The position numbers and the translations under genes were made by a program. The notes under the pieces are model-generated. The model was not told where the DNA came from. It worked only from the letters and a program-made list of their open reading frames with translations, and searched no databases. Shown piece after piece: positions 1-12,770 of a stretch of DNA of 64,000 nt (positions are counted from its first letter, which is position 1; each line of letters starts with the position of its first letter). This DNA is from Struthio camelus. Lineage: Eukaryota > Chordata > Aves > Struthioniformes > Struthionidae. The stretch covers positions 25,727,068 to 25,791,067 of the forward strand of contig NC_090952.1 of NCBI RefSeq assembly GCF_040807025.1. The letters run 5' to 3'.

Positions 1-192
1 GCCCCAGCAGAACGAGTGTACTTGCTTAAGTTTCAAAGTTTCTCCACGGCAATCTCTTACGACGTTTTGTCAGCAACAAAAGGCCAAGAGGGTTCAAGCT
101 GCCTGCTGTTGCACAGTGTCCTGTGCTAAACTGAAGAAAGGAGATGTGTGCCCATGGATACCTCCCCACCCCAGGCAGCTGACTCCACACAC

Positions 193-3100
193 CTTCTTGT
201 AACTGTTGAGACAGGTGGAATTGCAGAAGCGTTTTTGCTGGCCTTCATGGAAGAGGTATTCCAGGGGCAAGCCCTTGTTGTAGATATAGAGTCCACAGTT
301 GTCGCAGCAGTTGGTTTTCAGCCCCTTGGTGGCCCGGAACTTGGTGAAGCAGGCGTCGCTGCAGATGCGATGCACCACGTTCCCATTGCTGACCTCGTGC
401 TGGATCTGCAGAGGCATCATTGCTGTCACTCCCTCATACCACCACGTGCCTCCCTCCTACACACACGTGCCACTTCCAAGGCCCTTGGGAGGATGAGCTG
501 TTGCGCTAACAAATTCAGGCAAGAGCCATCCCGGAAGCCGCTGTGTACTCAGCCTGGCCTCCCTCGCCAAAAACAGCAGAGCAGTTGGGAGAGCAGAGTG
601 GCAGGAGGCAATTGGCTGCAGGCTAGGGGGAAGGTGAAGTTTTGTTTCTGGGAATGAGGACTGGATCACAGTGGACAAGAAAGAACCCGGAAGAGAGCTC
701 AAACCACCTCAAGGGCTGAGGCCTCAGGCCATAAGAGTACCCGGAAAGTGCCCTGCACTCAGGCAGGTCTCAGGCAGAACCGAGCACCTCAGCCTGGATA
801 CGGAAAAGACAAAGACTTTGTTTACCTCGCCGGGTTTGTGGCAGACACTGCAGCGGCTGGTGTCTGAGGCCTCTGCAGACTGAGGTGCCGGTCTCTGCTG
901 CTGGGCCTCGTAGAGAGAGAGGCAGACGGAGGTGCAGAACTCGTGAAAAGAGCCACCTGAACCGATCTGGGCAACCACCGAGTCCTTGGTGTTCCAGATT
1001 TCCCTGGGGATCAGCAAGGCATGTATTAGTGCAGGGACACACCAGTCCTGCCATGAAGGGACAGGATGAAAGGCTGCAATGCAGGGGACTCCCTTGTCCC
1101 AAGAGGGCAGCAAAAGCTGTCTCATAGCAGCTGCGGTCCAACCCAGAGGAGTGGTGTCCAGAGGGGCAGCATGCATAAGGTTGCTCCGAGAGGAGGCAGG
1201 GACAAGGTGCATTAAGCTTACGGACAGGCAGAGAAGGGCAATAATGCGAAGCGGGAGTAAGGAGGATGGGATCTGCAGAGCACGAAGAAAGACATGGGGC
1301 AGTAGGATAGGAGTGATGTGGCAGACAAAGGAAGCATGAGGGTCACAGGGATGGCGACTGGCAGGTACGGCTGTGGGGCAGCTGAATGGGATCACAAGTG
1401 CGGGAGTCAGGAACACTGAGGGAAGTGGAACAATCACACACTTTTTACAGAAGGTGCATATCTTTTTCCCAGGTGGTTTTTTTGAGAAGGTGGTGAGACA
1501 GGAGCTGGAGCAGAAGAGCTGAGGGAGTCCTTTACGCTGGTAGGCAGTCTGGCCTTTCTGCAGTGGGGTCCGGCAGTTGGCACAAGTCATCTTGGTAACA
1601 GTAGAGCGGGCGGCTCGCTGAGCCATCTGAGTGCGCAGGGACATACGGGTTGAGCGTCGGGTACGAAAAGGAACAAAATCCTCATCATTAGGATCATCCA
1701 CCATTGCATCTGAATCTTCATCAGAGACCGGAACTGCAAAAGAACAGAGAGAACATACACAGAAATTCCCTGTTAGGGACTGAGACAAGACCTCAGCCAT
1801 GAGAGACATGGTGGGGCTTTCTGGGGTCACCTTTCTGGATAACTTCTACATGCTTTGTACCTTCCTGGGTGGGGTGATAAAGGGACCCTGAAAAGATATT
1901 CTGCTGAAATTGGAGATGAGCCAGGAAGTCTTTAAGCAAACTGGGCTTAGGTACAATTTTTCTCTAGGAAGTGAAGGTCGAGCAGAATTCTGAAACGTGA
2001 ACATTTACAGCAGAAATCCCTCCAAGAACCAGTAGAACTTAAAGGGAACAAGCTGGTTCACCAGCCACTTCTCCAGCACAGGCTGCACAGGCAGACAACG
2101 AAGGAGCAACAGACAAATACTAGGAAATGGCAGTGTGACACTCAACATCTCACAGGACAGAGACTTCATGTACTTTGGCAGGGAAGTTCCCAAAATACAA
2201 CCCTCCTTCAGACAGCGTGCTGGGATAGGGACAAAGGAGCAAAGTTCCTGGTTGAGGAGATGGAAGATGGATTTCATGGGGAACGTCCACAGATTCTCAT
2301 CCTATTACTTGGTGCTTGGTACCTACAAACCACTGCAAAAATACTATCAGAGCTCTCTTCATCCTAAGCGCCCTGAGAAAGCCGGACAAACACCCTGATA
2401 TGAAGATCCACAGGGGTGAAGGGACCTGTCCTGCATAACAGAAAAGTCTGCATAAAAGCTCAAGAATTCCTACGTCCATCCTACTCGCATCACAAACTGC
2501 CTGCTCTTGCTGGGCCCGGGCCCTACTTTCTGGCTGAAAACAGACCAGCCTGTTGGCCAGCTCTCGTTACTCACTGCTCTCAGAGGAGTTCACAGTTTCA
2601 GGCCTGGCAGTTTCTGATCTTCTGGCTCGTTCACTTCTTTTCTGCTCCTAGAAGACATTCAGAAAATACTTAAGCTAACCATTTGCTGGGACAACCATAG
2701 GTAAGTATCCCTGATCATGGTGGAGTTCCAACTTCTGGGCCTTGCTTTCACCACAGCTAGGCTGAAAAGGGATACAACTCCATGGATACCTGACCAGGGA
2801 TAGCAAGACGGGCAGAGAGGGGGAAGCAGGCTTATGGGGATGAAGTTCCAGCCTGGGGTGGCAGGGAGAGACATACTGAAGCCACATGTACAGCACAGTG
2901 GCAGTGTACAGGGACCACTGTCACAGGAGACATGCACACTCCTGCCCAAAGGGGCAAAGAGACAGCCAGGGTCCCTCACCGCATTTAGCGACAGACAGAC
3001 AACCTCAATACTCCTGTAGAGTATGTACTCGACTGCGTTCTCCTCACCTTCTCAGTGGGCTGCTCGCTTCCCTTCCCAGACAGGCTTTCTCCTACAACAG

Positions 3101-4702
3101 AAGCGGAGAGGAAAGCTTGACTCCAGCCTCTTGATTTTCTCCAACAGAAGAGAAAAGATGTTGTTCCAATGCAACCACTCTTTGGGCTTGTCTGCATAGG
3201 AAGCCTCAGACCCAGCTAATGAGCACAGCTCTGCTGGCGTCCAAACACAGGAAAGCTTCTAAACCCATCACATGTAGTTAGAGAGCCACACACACAGCTT
3301 GGGAGAAGGTCCTTTAAGGGGGAGACCTCTCTGCAAGGGTGTGAGGGGATGCTGGGCAGCTGCAACGGTGCCTCCAACTGGTTCTGACCATGGAGACTGA
3401 ACCTCTCCCAAGGGTGACCAGCCTGGGCAGGGGTCATTGCCTATTGGAAACGTCTTCTCCTGGTGACCCTCAGTTCCCATAATGACTCCAGCGAACAGGA
3501 GCGTAAACTAAGCTGATCCACAGCACCAGCTTGAGCGGGCAAGCTCCTAGCTGGCACAAACATTAAGCAACATTAAAGCTATGAAAGTGAGAGAGCTATG
3601 AGAGTGAGAGATTGTGTGCATCAAGGGACCAGCTTCCAGAGCACTATTCCTTATAAGCAAGCCCCTTTCCTCACATCTAGCCCATCAGCAGTATTGCCAT
3701 GGAAATCGTCAGAGGAGACGGAAAAACTGTTGCTCAAAACAGCCTCCAACTTCAGAGACGTGCAGCAGCGTGGCCTACTGAGCAAGAAGCAGCTAGGTTC
3801 TGCAGAGATAACTACCCACCTGCTGGTGGCGAAGCTTCCTGTGCCTTCAGTATGCTGCTCTCTTTAAGAGAACTGTTCCCACTATCATCCCCTTCCTCTG
3901 TCTGGTTTTCATCCACATGCTCAGGGAGCAAGGCTGCGGTACTGCTATCCAGGCTCAGCTCCAGCCCCGCTTCCACTGCTAGCCCTTCCCTCTGCACAGG
4001 TGAGCTTTTCCTTGGTGCCTTCAACCTTGTCTTCTTGGTTTGTTTAAGACTGAGCTGTGGGGGGGACACTGGCAGACTCGAGGACTGCGCTGTGATTTCT
4101 TCTGTGGCTGGGGCACTGTTCAGTTCCCCTGAGTCAGGAACAGGCTGTGGGGGCGATTCGGGGGCATTGTCATCAGACAGTGCAGGAATAGCAGCAGCAC
4201 CATCATCCTTTAGGTCCCCAGAATCATTTTTTGGTGCCTCTTCCCCTTCTTTCCATGTTTCTGGAACAAGGGCTTCTCTAGTGAGGGCAGAGGAGTCTCC
4301 TGACCCATCCTCCACATCCTGGGAAGAATGTGCCTTGTATAGCCCATCCAGATCCTCCGCTTTATCTAGCTCCATCAAGTCAGCAGTTTTGTCCAGCTCA
4401 TCTAAGACATCAGGTTTCTCCAGCATGTCCATGACACCAGGTTTAGCCAGATCGAGATCATCTGACTTGTTTAGTTCAGACAGGCTGTCTGCTTTCACTA
4501 GAAGGTCCAAGTCCCCATCTGCAGTCATCTGCTTGGGTTGATCCCAGTCAGGGGGCTGAAGAACCGAAGCGTCCTGGGTAGAAGCTGTTTGGGAGCCGAG
4601 GAGATCTTCCCCAAACTCCATGTCAGCAGGGAGATCACCAATAAGTGGTTTGTCAGGCAAGGACAGCGGGTCCAAAGATCCCGAAAATTCACTGGAATCC
4701 AT
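193..4702 (-). CDS. ZMYM3: Zinc finger MYM-type protein 3, first six coding exons (partial)
   Basis: This is a chromatin-associated MYM zinc-finger protein, known in mammals as a partner of LSD1/CoREST/HDAC complexes and of DNA-damage chromatin. Coding exons on the minus strand are 4702-3820, 3091-3048, 2647-2575, 1733-1442, 1003-826 and 405-193. All have AG/GT borders and the phases join without a break, giving 561 codons of a protein usually near 1,370 aa. The start is chosen because it opens the conserved N-terminus (DPLSLPDKPL, then DMEFGEDLL). An acceptor (TTTCTAG) at 4717 leaves 14 nt of 5' UTR in the same exon. The acidic block VSDEDSDAMVDDPNDEDF begins the fourth exon. MYM fingers with CxxC and FC-x3-C patterns follow: TCANC...LFCSSSC, CTFC...EFCTSVC, CSVC...ICSDAC and CDNC...RFCNSTC. 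The remaining MYM fingers and the C-terminal domain lie beyond the left edge. The N-terminus carries an unusual acidic leucine repeat (see findings). Confidence 0.95.
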
Positions 4703-5296
4703 TTAGAAGATGACAACTAGAAACGAGAGAGACTTGCAAGTTAATGAAAAGCAGTGTTACACAGTGCATGAATACAGCAGTGCCCACTCTTCTGAACACC
4801 GCTGGAGTAAAACAAGGCCCCATAAGGCTGCTAGCAATAACCACGATGTGAAAAAGTCAGTCACCCCTACCCTGGAGATTACAAACCTCCTAAGCCAAAC
4901 AGCAGGCATGGGACGCAGCAGCAAACCTTTGGGCGCTCTCCATATCGTGTGCACGCTTCTCCACAGCACGGCCAACAGACCTGCCATCATAAAGGACGCT
5001 AGGGTATCAGAAGTGACCCAGGAATTAATTCAGAAGACTTCACATAGCTGTTCTGTGGTGTTCTCTTCCCTGCCTTTCACCTGACTGAAATAATCCGGCT
5101 TATCCTGTTCTTCTAAGTTGTTCTCATGCAGCTAACTCATCTTACATTTTTAAAAGCATCTTTTCTCTTAAGCACACAGAGGTTGCAAGGACACCTTGTT
5201 TGCTCTGTAGCTTGCACCTCAAACCAGATACCATCCCAAAGGGACAGCGGATGACAAGATGCAAGAATTTTGTCAGAGGACAGAAATGATCCACGT

Positions 5297-5322
5297 TACA
5301 CTATAACTATGGTTATAGTGTA
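5297..5322. repeat. Perfect 11-bp inverted repeat with 4-nt loop
   Basis: The arms TACACTATAAC and GTTATAGTGTA are exact reverse complements separated by TATG. It sits alone in ZMYM3 intron 1. No flanking target-site duplication or second copy was noticed. Confidence 0.8.
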
Positions 5323-8300
5323 GTCCCAAAACCACGTGGGCTAATATTCAGACACAGAAAAACTGGAAAAACTTAAGGTAGAACTGGAGGGAATTCTAGA
5401 CAGTGGCATGAAGAAAGGTGGGAAAGCCCATGATGTTACAAGCAGTTTTGAGAGGAAGAAAAGGTAGCAAAACAGTCCTAAGTGTGCAATGCAGAGTCAG
5501 GAAAAAAGACCAGTGAGACTTTGCACTGCACAGACAGCGCACTCGCACAGAGAGAGGTGATGCTGACTGCTAACATCAGAGGGACAAAATCACAGCCCAG
5601 CTCCTCATGCCTAAGAAAGGTCAACTTTATCAAACGCCAGAAAGGGCAAGACCATGAGGTGAGGCAAAAAAGCATTCATATCCATATTGGCGAATCGTTA
5701 AGTTATAACCCTGCAGAGAAAGGGTAAAAACCTAAAGAGGGGAACGGAAAGGGAGACAGAGTCCATAAGTGGCCAGGCAGAAAAAGACGTGATGTAGCAT
5801 CAGGTCCCCCAAACAGGTTGTAACTACGATAGCACAGGGAAGGCACTAGAAATGAAAGATGCGGCACCAGCCCACTTGCATGAATTTCACTGGTGACGGC
5901 TGATCAATTCCTTCTCTACACCCTTCTCTCCGAAAGGATAACAAAGTCGCACTTACGAGCAGTTTACTCAGAACTAGACAGGAAATAAGTGGATAGAGAA
6001 TGTAGCCACCTTCTGAAACTCAGTTAAGCAGGAATTCAGGAAATCATACCTACAGCTAGAGGGCAAAGTCATTACCTCTTATTTTTATCTGAAAACATAT
6101 CTGCCACTCTGAAATAGAAAATGCAGCTAAGCACTGTCCCCACAATCACAAACAGAGACTACAGAAGATGTGATCTTCAGAGACGCTCAGCAAGTTTCAC
6201 CAACGAAGACTTGGTTATTCCATTCACTGTCTTTAGTTACAGAGTAGACAAAGCTTCTACAATGAGCTAACTCCAGATCAATGTGAGAGCTAATATGTGT
6301 TTCAGGGTGACCAACAGGAAGAAGAACAAAGTGAAATAAAGACATCTGAAAGAAGTCGTAAAGGTTTGAGGCAGGTGAGAATCCTCCCAAGATGAGAAAC
6401 ATGTTTTTCTGCTTCTCTGAACATTAACAATACCTCCTTCTCAAAGATACACCTCAGCCAAGTTTCCATGCCTGTATGGAAAGACAGCAGACCTTACAAC
6501 AACAAGCAGCAGAAAGGTCAAGCCACCGAGATGAACAATAAAAGTATATTTATAAGTGTACTTAACAGAGGACTAAGATACTCCTCAAATTCACCTTCAG
6601 ACACTTTGCACAAGTCTGCAATGAATCCACAGAGCTCGTACTCCTACAGTCTTTGCCACTTTCAGCTGGCCTAGCCTTCATTTGGCAGAAAGAGACCCTG
6701 GGAACAATTTTGGAGCGTGAGGAATCCATGTTGGCATCTCCCCCTACGGGACAACACAAGCAACAGCCCATGAAAGCGTGGGGAGAGGAACTCGCCATTC
6801 TGCTCACATGTGCTCTACAGACAGACCAAAAGCAGCTGGTTTCAGCAACGTATACCTCCGCACTGCTTTCAAGCTCTGGCCGCAGGAGCGTTACAATGCA
6901 AGACAAGACTACGATAAACCTAACGACAAGGACGCACAGCCTTAAAGAGAACAACTATTCTGCAGATTAAATCAACTCCAAAACACTGCTATGTGGACAA
7001 GAAAGATCTAAAAGTCCACAGTAAGACCACTCACATGCAAGTTCTGGTTGGAAGCACAGCGTGTTCCTGTGAACCCGCATGTTCAGATTCCTATTTGCTT
7101 TCATGAACTTTGCCAGAATCTCCCCGGCAGAACAGCTCACGCGTTCCAGCGAACAGTTTAAAACATCTTCTTAGGTTGCGCAAGGCTAAGAACTGCTGCA
7201 GTCAGTCAAATGAAAGATCCAGCTATTCAAATATCCCATTTTCTATTGACAGCAAGAACGAATACCTGGCGGGAGAATATAAGAAACACCACTGACACAG
7301 GACGAGTCTCCTTCAGCATATCACCCAACCAAACGGCAATCAAGAAGAACCGCTTTGCATGAGTTGCATTGGGACTATCATTGTAAAGACTCTAATAGAC
7401 AAATCTGTCACGAATTTGCCAAATTCCCTTTCAAACCAATTTGTTTTGGGCCTCCACAAATTCCATTGGCAATAAGCTCTGCAACGTAACATTTTGTTCT
7501 AAAAAGATTTCATTTTGTTTACTTTAAGCCTGATGCATCAGAGCTCCATGACAATGAGACACAGAAACAGATGGATGCTAACATTTGACGCATTTATAGC
7601 ATTCTGGAAAAGCTGACAGAGTAGCACTGAGGCCGGACTTAAGCGGGAGATACTGACATGCAAGGAACGTCTCTGCACGTCACTGCAACTCTGCGCCCCT
7701 GACTGAAGTCTTTGCAGTGGCTTTCAACCACCAGAACCAAGAAGGCAGCCCTGTGGGAGGAAAACCACACTCCTTTCGCTCACCTGGGACTTTCAGAATC
7801 GTCTGGGCTTCCTGCTGAACTTCGCAATGAGTTCTGCTGCCAACTGAACGCGCACTTTTCCTCCTGGTCTCTTCTCACTGCCTCTAACAGAGGGGTAATA
7901 GCTTACTGGTTTTGGCAGATGCACCACATTTCGTCATCTTTTTTATTCCAGGGCTATCTAATGCACAGATCACTCACTGAGTTCTGGTCACAGCTCAGTC
8001 TGAAATCTTTCTCTTTTCTAGCCACACACATATCTGGCAGCAAGGAAAGTATGCTGGAACACAACTCAGCCAAACAGAGAGGAGACAGCGTGGTGAAATC
8101 CTGCACGTTTACAGAGGATGTGACTGCTCAATCAGACGTTTGGAAAGTCATTACTTTGGACTGGGCACCATCCTCTCCAGAGTATTCAGTAACTGTTGTT
8201 GCCGGGAAGATCGAGCTCAATGACTGTGAAGTCCTCGGCGCAACAATCAGAAGCAGAGTGCTTCTCAGATAGCACGTGAGAGATTCCAAGTAGCTGACGG

Positions 8301-8642
8301 GTCTGCTGAGGGCCCTCCATGAACGTGTAGGACTGGCACGGATGCAACGCTGGCCACAAATCCAACGTGAGTAGACTACCAGACCCGACTTACCCTTTCT
8401 GCCAAAGGTGGGTGGGGAGGACAAAAATCTTCTCTCAGAGCACACTCGAGTACCACAAGTGACTAGCTGAGACTTTATATGGGTTGTTAAGGACATGTCA
8501 AGGACATCGCTGGTGCTGTAACCGCAGAGATCTTCCATATCATACAAACAAGCGTCCTGACTCAGTTAACCATCAGCGGGGGAATGTGGTCTAGCTGCAA
8601 AAACGAGCAGCTACCAATGAGTATTTAAGTAAATGAGACAGT

Positions 8643-8667
8643 AAAAACAAAACAAAACAAAACAAAA
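8643..8667. repeat. (AAAAC)n microsatellite
   Basis: About five tandem AAAAC units lie in ZMYM3 intron 1. No other feature is attached. Confidence 0.85.
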
Positions 8668-9984
8668 AATCCTGCTGCTACTCCCTCACAACGAAGTGGA
8701 TACTTAGGAAGTCTCCGTTGTCCGCAGAAGAGCGCAGCCACGCAGTGACTGCCTTCCTCAACCAAAGGAATAGCAACTGTTAGGGTACCTATCCTAGACT
8801 TTTGTCAATGGATGTTGATTCCGATTTTCAAAGGCTGAAGGATTTACCTTTTTTCTTTTTTGGATATTAGAAAGCATTTGAAATATGAAAAATATTAAAC
8901 AAAATATATTACAGTTAAAACACTCAGATCGACATACCAGATAATTTTTATCTAAGAGTTCTGTAAGAACTAAACAGAGAGCTCTGAAGAAAGTTCCTAT
9001 TTTTGTGCCAAAATTTCAAATAAACAGTAATGCCTGACTTAGTAACTTTTCCTGACAAAAATAACAGCGGTCGACACATGGTTCTATCAATAAACCATTA
9101 AGGAAGTAACATAATGCCCTACCAGCATGGTTTTAGGCAACAGATCCTCATTAACAATATTATACCTTGAGTGACAAACATACTTCATTGCTATGATGTA
9201 TCTGAGTTTACTAAAGCCTGGGGCAGTTTATAGCTTTCCAGATTGAAACACTGCAAACTTTTATTACAGATTGGCTAACTGCTTTTAAAAGCACATTAAT
9301 TTATGAAGAATCACCAGTAAACAGGTATACTGCTAGGGACCAGGTTTCAGTCTCGTCCAAATTCTCTGGAAGGGAGCAAAAAAAAAAAAAGGTCATTACT
9401 CACTACTGGTTTTGGAGAGGCAGCTCTCCGAGCTCCTACTCATCAGCCTGGCAGCCCAGACGCTGCACTCGGAGAGCACAAAGCCACGTCCATTGGTGTC
9501 TTTCAATACAGCACTGCTTGCACAGAGCACCACGCTAGATCATTACCATCCGACTCTTGGCTAGTGTCTTCACTTGAAGACAGACACTGAAAGAGTTGAG
9601 ATGTTTCAAATAAAAAAAAAAATGCAAGAATCCCACTGCTTTAACAAATCAGTCATGGTTTAGAAAACGCTTTCCAGTGATAAATTTGTTTCGTTCACTG
9701 AAAAGAAGTGGGGAGACATGACATGACCTGTCTCAAAAAATCCATAAGGGAAGAAAATCTGATAGTAAAGGACTCGTCAGACAAACACACAGGAGGTCTC
9801 CGAAGGCTGGGGAGTCAAAGTTGGACAAAGGCAGAAGTGTCTGTTTCCAAATTAAAGCTGTAGGTTATTGACTATTTAACAACTGACTCAGCGATATATA
9901 GACCTCTGCAACTTGGAGATTTTATGATGGCATGGAGTAACTTGATCTTCAAGTCAGCTATAGCCACTACAAACGTCACTGGTC

Positions 9985-10065
9985 TAGTTCCTCAGCCTGC
10001 ATTTTGCAGGTCAAGCTAGATGAACGCAGTGGTCTCTTCTGATCTCGGAAGGTATTATAGTATAT
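9985..10065 (+). mobile_element. Old CR1-type LINE 3' tail fragment
   Basis: The text CCTGCATTTTGCAGGTCAAG, followed by CTAGATGA and GGTCTCTTCTGATC, matches my recollection of the 3' tail of ancient amniote CR1 elements (CCTGC..TGCAGG, then GTCAGACTAGATGA and GGTCCCTTCTG). It is a diverged remnant, oriented plus and so antisense to ZMYM3. The family assignment is from memory. Confidence 0.55.
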
Positions 10066-10270
10066 TATTCTGTAATTCATGGAGTGAAAACAGCAGGACC
10101 CATCACCACGTCCCCTTTGGGCCAGCCTTCACAAGCGGCTGAAATTGTCTACCCTATGGGAACTCGCGGATGGGGAAAAGAAGGGTCTTCCCAGAATACC
10201 ACCAGCAGCCTGAAGACACCAGCAATGGTTTTGTAACAGCCCCAAAGCCAGAAATACCTAGACCAAAGCC

Positions 10271-10288
10271 TTTTTTTTTTTTTTTTTT
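10271..10288. repeat. T18 homopolymer
   Basis: An uninterrupted T run in ZMYM3 intron 1. On the minus strand it is a poly(A) tract, but I see no retroposon body attached to it. Confidence 0.85.
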
Positions 10289-11229
10289 GGTAAACAAACA
10301 TTAGGAGCACTAGCTTAAACCAAAACTAAATTTTCTACATCGGGAGCACCAGCCTAGGGTACAGGCCTCAAACTTAGTACTGCAGTCACACAGATTCAAG
10401 AAAGCTGAAACTCCAACACAGAGCAGATGGCGCTGCAACGTATGAATCCAAATGCATGGGTTTCCTGTTAATTCCTCTAAGGCAGAGCTGACCAAACTAC
10501 ATTTCGAGCTTGCAGCCCAGAAATTTCATCTTTAGCTTCAAGAAAATCAAACAGGAAGGACAAAATTCAGGAATTTTCTTGCAGAGTGGTCTGGCGTGAG
10601 GTTTTTCCAGGGAACTCCCTGCAACACTTTAAAGGTACTTTGAAGCGTTCCTTGGATCTCAGCATTATTTGCTGATAATCCAACACCCCCATGCTAGCGG
10701 TAAACTCCAAGACCACCAACAGGAGCAAGCTCATCCATCAGGGACACCATTCTGGCAGCAGTTTGAAACTGCCCAGGATACGCTCACATCTTTTCCTAAG
10801 ACCAACATCCTCCAAGCAGCAACTGTCAAGGCTCTGCAACAGAGAAGCGAGCAACAGCAAGTCTAGGTACGCTCAAACACAACTTGTCTTGTTTACACAC
10901 ATTAAGACAGAGGTCTTAGCGGTAATGCCTCGTGTCTAGAGACCAATTCAACTTCAAGAGCCAACTCCACTCAAAGATCAAGGCAAAGAGCAAACTCTCC
11001 TGCTGCTTGTACAGCTTTGTGCCTACAGAATGAATAAGCAGCATTTTTTCCGCGACTAAACACTTGCCACAAGACAACGTCTGCCAAATCAGTGCTCCTA
11101 GTGCTGCAAAACAGTACACAAAGTAAAGCGGACAAGAAGCTTTAGGAGCGCTATCTGGAGCCTAACATACAAGTACGGAGGTGCGCAGCATGCTTTGGCA
11201 GCATCTACCGAACTTGCCTTAATGATGTT

Positions 11230-11395
11230 AAGACACTAGTTAGAAGATGCAAATGGACAGTAGACCTGGAAGAGCTCAAAACTCAACTGGGCAAGACCCT
11301 GAGCAACCTGATCTAAAGTAAGCTCTGCGGTGAGCAAGAAACTGGACTAGAGACCTCCAATAGTCCCTTCTAACCTAAATCGTTATACAATTCTC
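11230..11395 (+). mobile_element. CR1 LINE 3' end fragment
   Basis: The stretch reads GAGCAACCTGATCTAA, then GGACTAGAGACCTCC, AGTCCCTTCTAACCTAAAT and a degenerate ATACAATTCT tail. This is the avian CR1 3' end (GAGCAACCTGATCTAG ... GACCTCCAGAGGTCCCTTCC ... ATTCTATGATT). It is truncated at the 5' end, as is usual for CR1, and moderately diverged. It lies antisense in ZMYM3 intron 1. Confidence 0.75.
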
Positions 11396-12614
11396 TGGGA
11401 AAACCTTACCATACAGGGAAGAGAGACAAGACAACGGGGCAGAATCTCAGGGAAGACGTGCTTTTGAGGGCAAAACATACAGTTTTCCACGGGTAGCCTT
11501 ACAGAGCCAAAACACTGGGAGAGGAAGGTGAGCAGTCCACTAGGCCTTGCTGGCACTCGCAGACTCCTCAGCCAGCTTCCTGCTCTTGGGTCCCCAAACG
11601 GGAGTTTTAGCACAGGCATGCTTCACCTCAACGGGCAGAGGTGATCATCTGGGCCATGCTCTCAGCACTGGCTTGGATCCTGGGGTGGGCAGGGTTATTG
11701 GAGAAAACGCAGATTAGAAGCAGGCTTGGGGAACGAAGGGGCAGCGAGAGAGAAAGCGGTGAACGAGAACCGCAAGTGAAGCCCAGCGGGAAGAGGAAGG
11801 AAGGGCATCAGCGAAGCAGCTCCCCTCTTAGGAAGAGAGGCTTCAGAAACCATTCCCCAGGGCTAAGCTGAGCAGCCTGTCCCCCACCGTCGCTCGGCAG
11901 AGACCACGTCCAGCCCTGCCGCTGCCCACGCGCCCGACCGCCGGGGCCCGTTCCCGCGCTAGGCTGGCGCCACAGCCCGCTCCCAGCCTCGCGCCGGGGG
12001 CCAATCCTGCCTCCGCCTCAGCACGCCACGCTCCAGCGGCCCAGCCCAGCCCCGGTCTGGCCCCAGGCTCCAGCAAGCCCGGTTTCTGCCCAGCAGGTCT
12101 CTGTCGCCGCGCAGGCTGAGCGGCGCTCCCTGCTTTCGCAGGCACAGCTGGATTTTAGGGACAGGCCAGGTCCTCCCCGAGCGAGCCAGACGTTTTGGGG
12201 GGGGGGGGGGGAGAGATAACGGGCAGATAAAAGAATCGGCCAGTCCAAAGATCAGCAGCGGCAGGTTTAGCCCGCTCCAGATGCTTCATCACTACGGGTT
12301 GCGAGAGCAGCGTAAAGGGCGGATGGCTCGGCCGGCGCCTGCCCGAGGCGCGTGCGAGCGGGCAGGCGAGCCCAGAAGCGACGGCCGAGCGAGCCCGCCT
12401 CGACGGACGCCGGCGGCCGGGGCAGAGACGGGGCTCAGCCCGCTCGGAGCCGCCGGGGGCCACGCAGACGCCGGGAGGCCGTTTTCTACCGCTCCTCGGC
12501 GCGGCCCCCCCCCACGGCGGGGACAGGGCCCGGGCTGCGGGCAGCCCCGGGTGGGCCTGGTTGGGGGGCTGCCCCACGTCAACCCCTCGGCGGCGACGTG
12601 GGGGGCCGCGGCCT

Positions 12615-12770
12615 GCGCCCGCCACCGGCCTGGGGGTCATCCTGGGGCCTGGCCCCACAGTGGGGGGGGGTCACCCCGGGGCTTGGCCCCACAGTAGGGG
12701 AGGGGGTCCCCTATGGCCTGGCCCCACAGTAGGGGAGGGGGTCCTCCATGGGGCCTGCTCGCCCCCCAAA
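12615..12770. repeat. 34-35 bp GC-rich minisatellite, about 3-4 units
   Basis: The core TGGCCCCACAG recurs at 12650, 12684 and 12719, giving spacings of 34 and 35 bp. It is followed each time by a G-run and then GGTC. A fourth, decayed unit begins near 12754. It lies at the intronic edge of the ZMYM3 CpG island. Confidence 0.75.
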
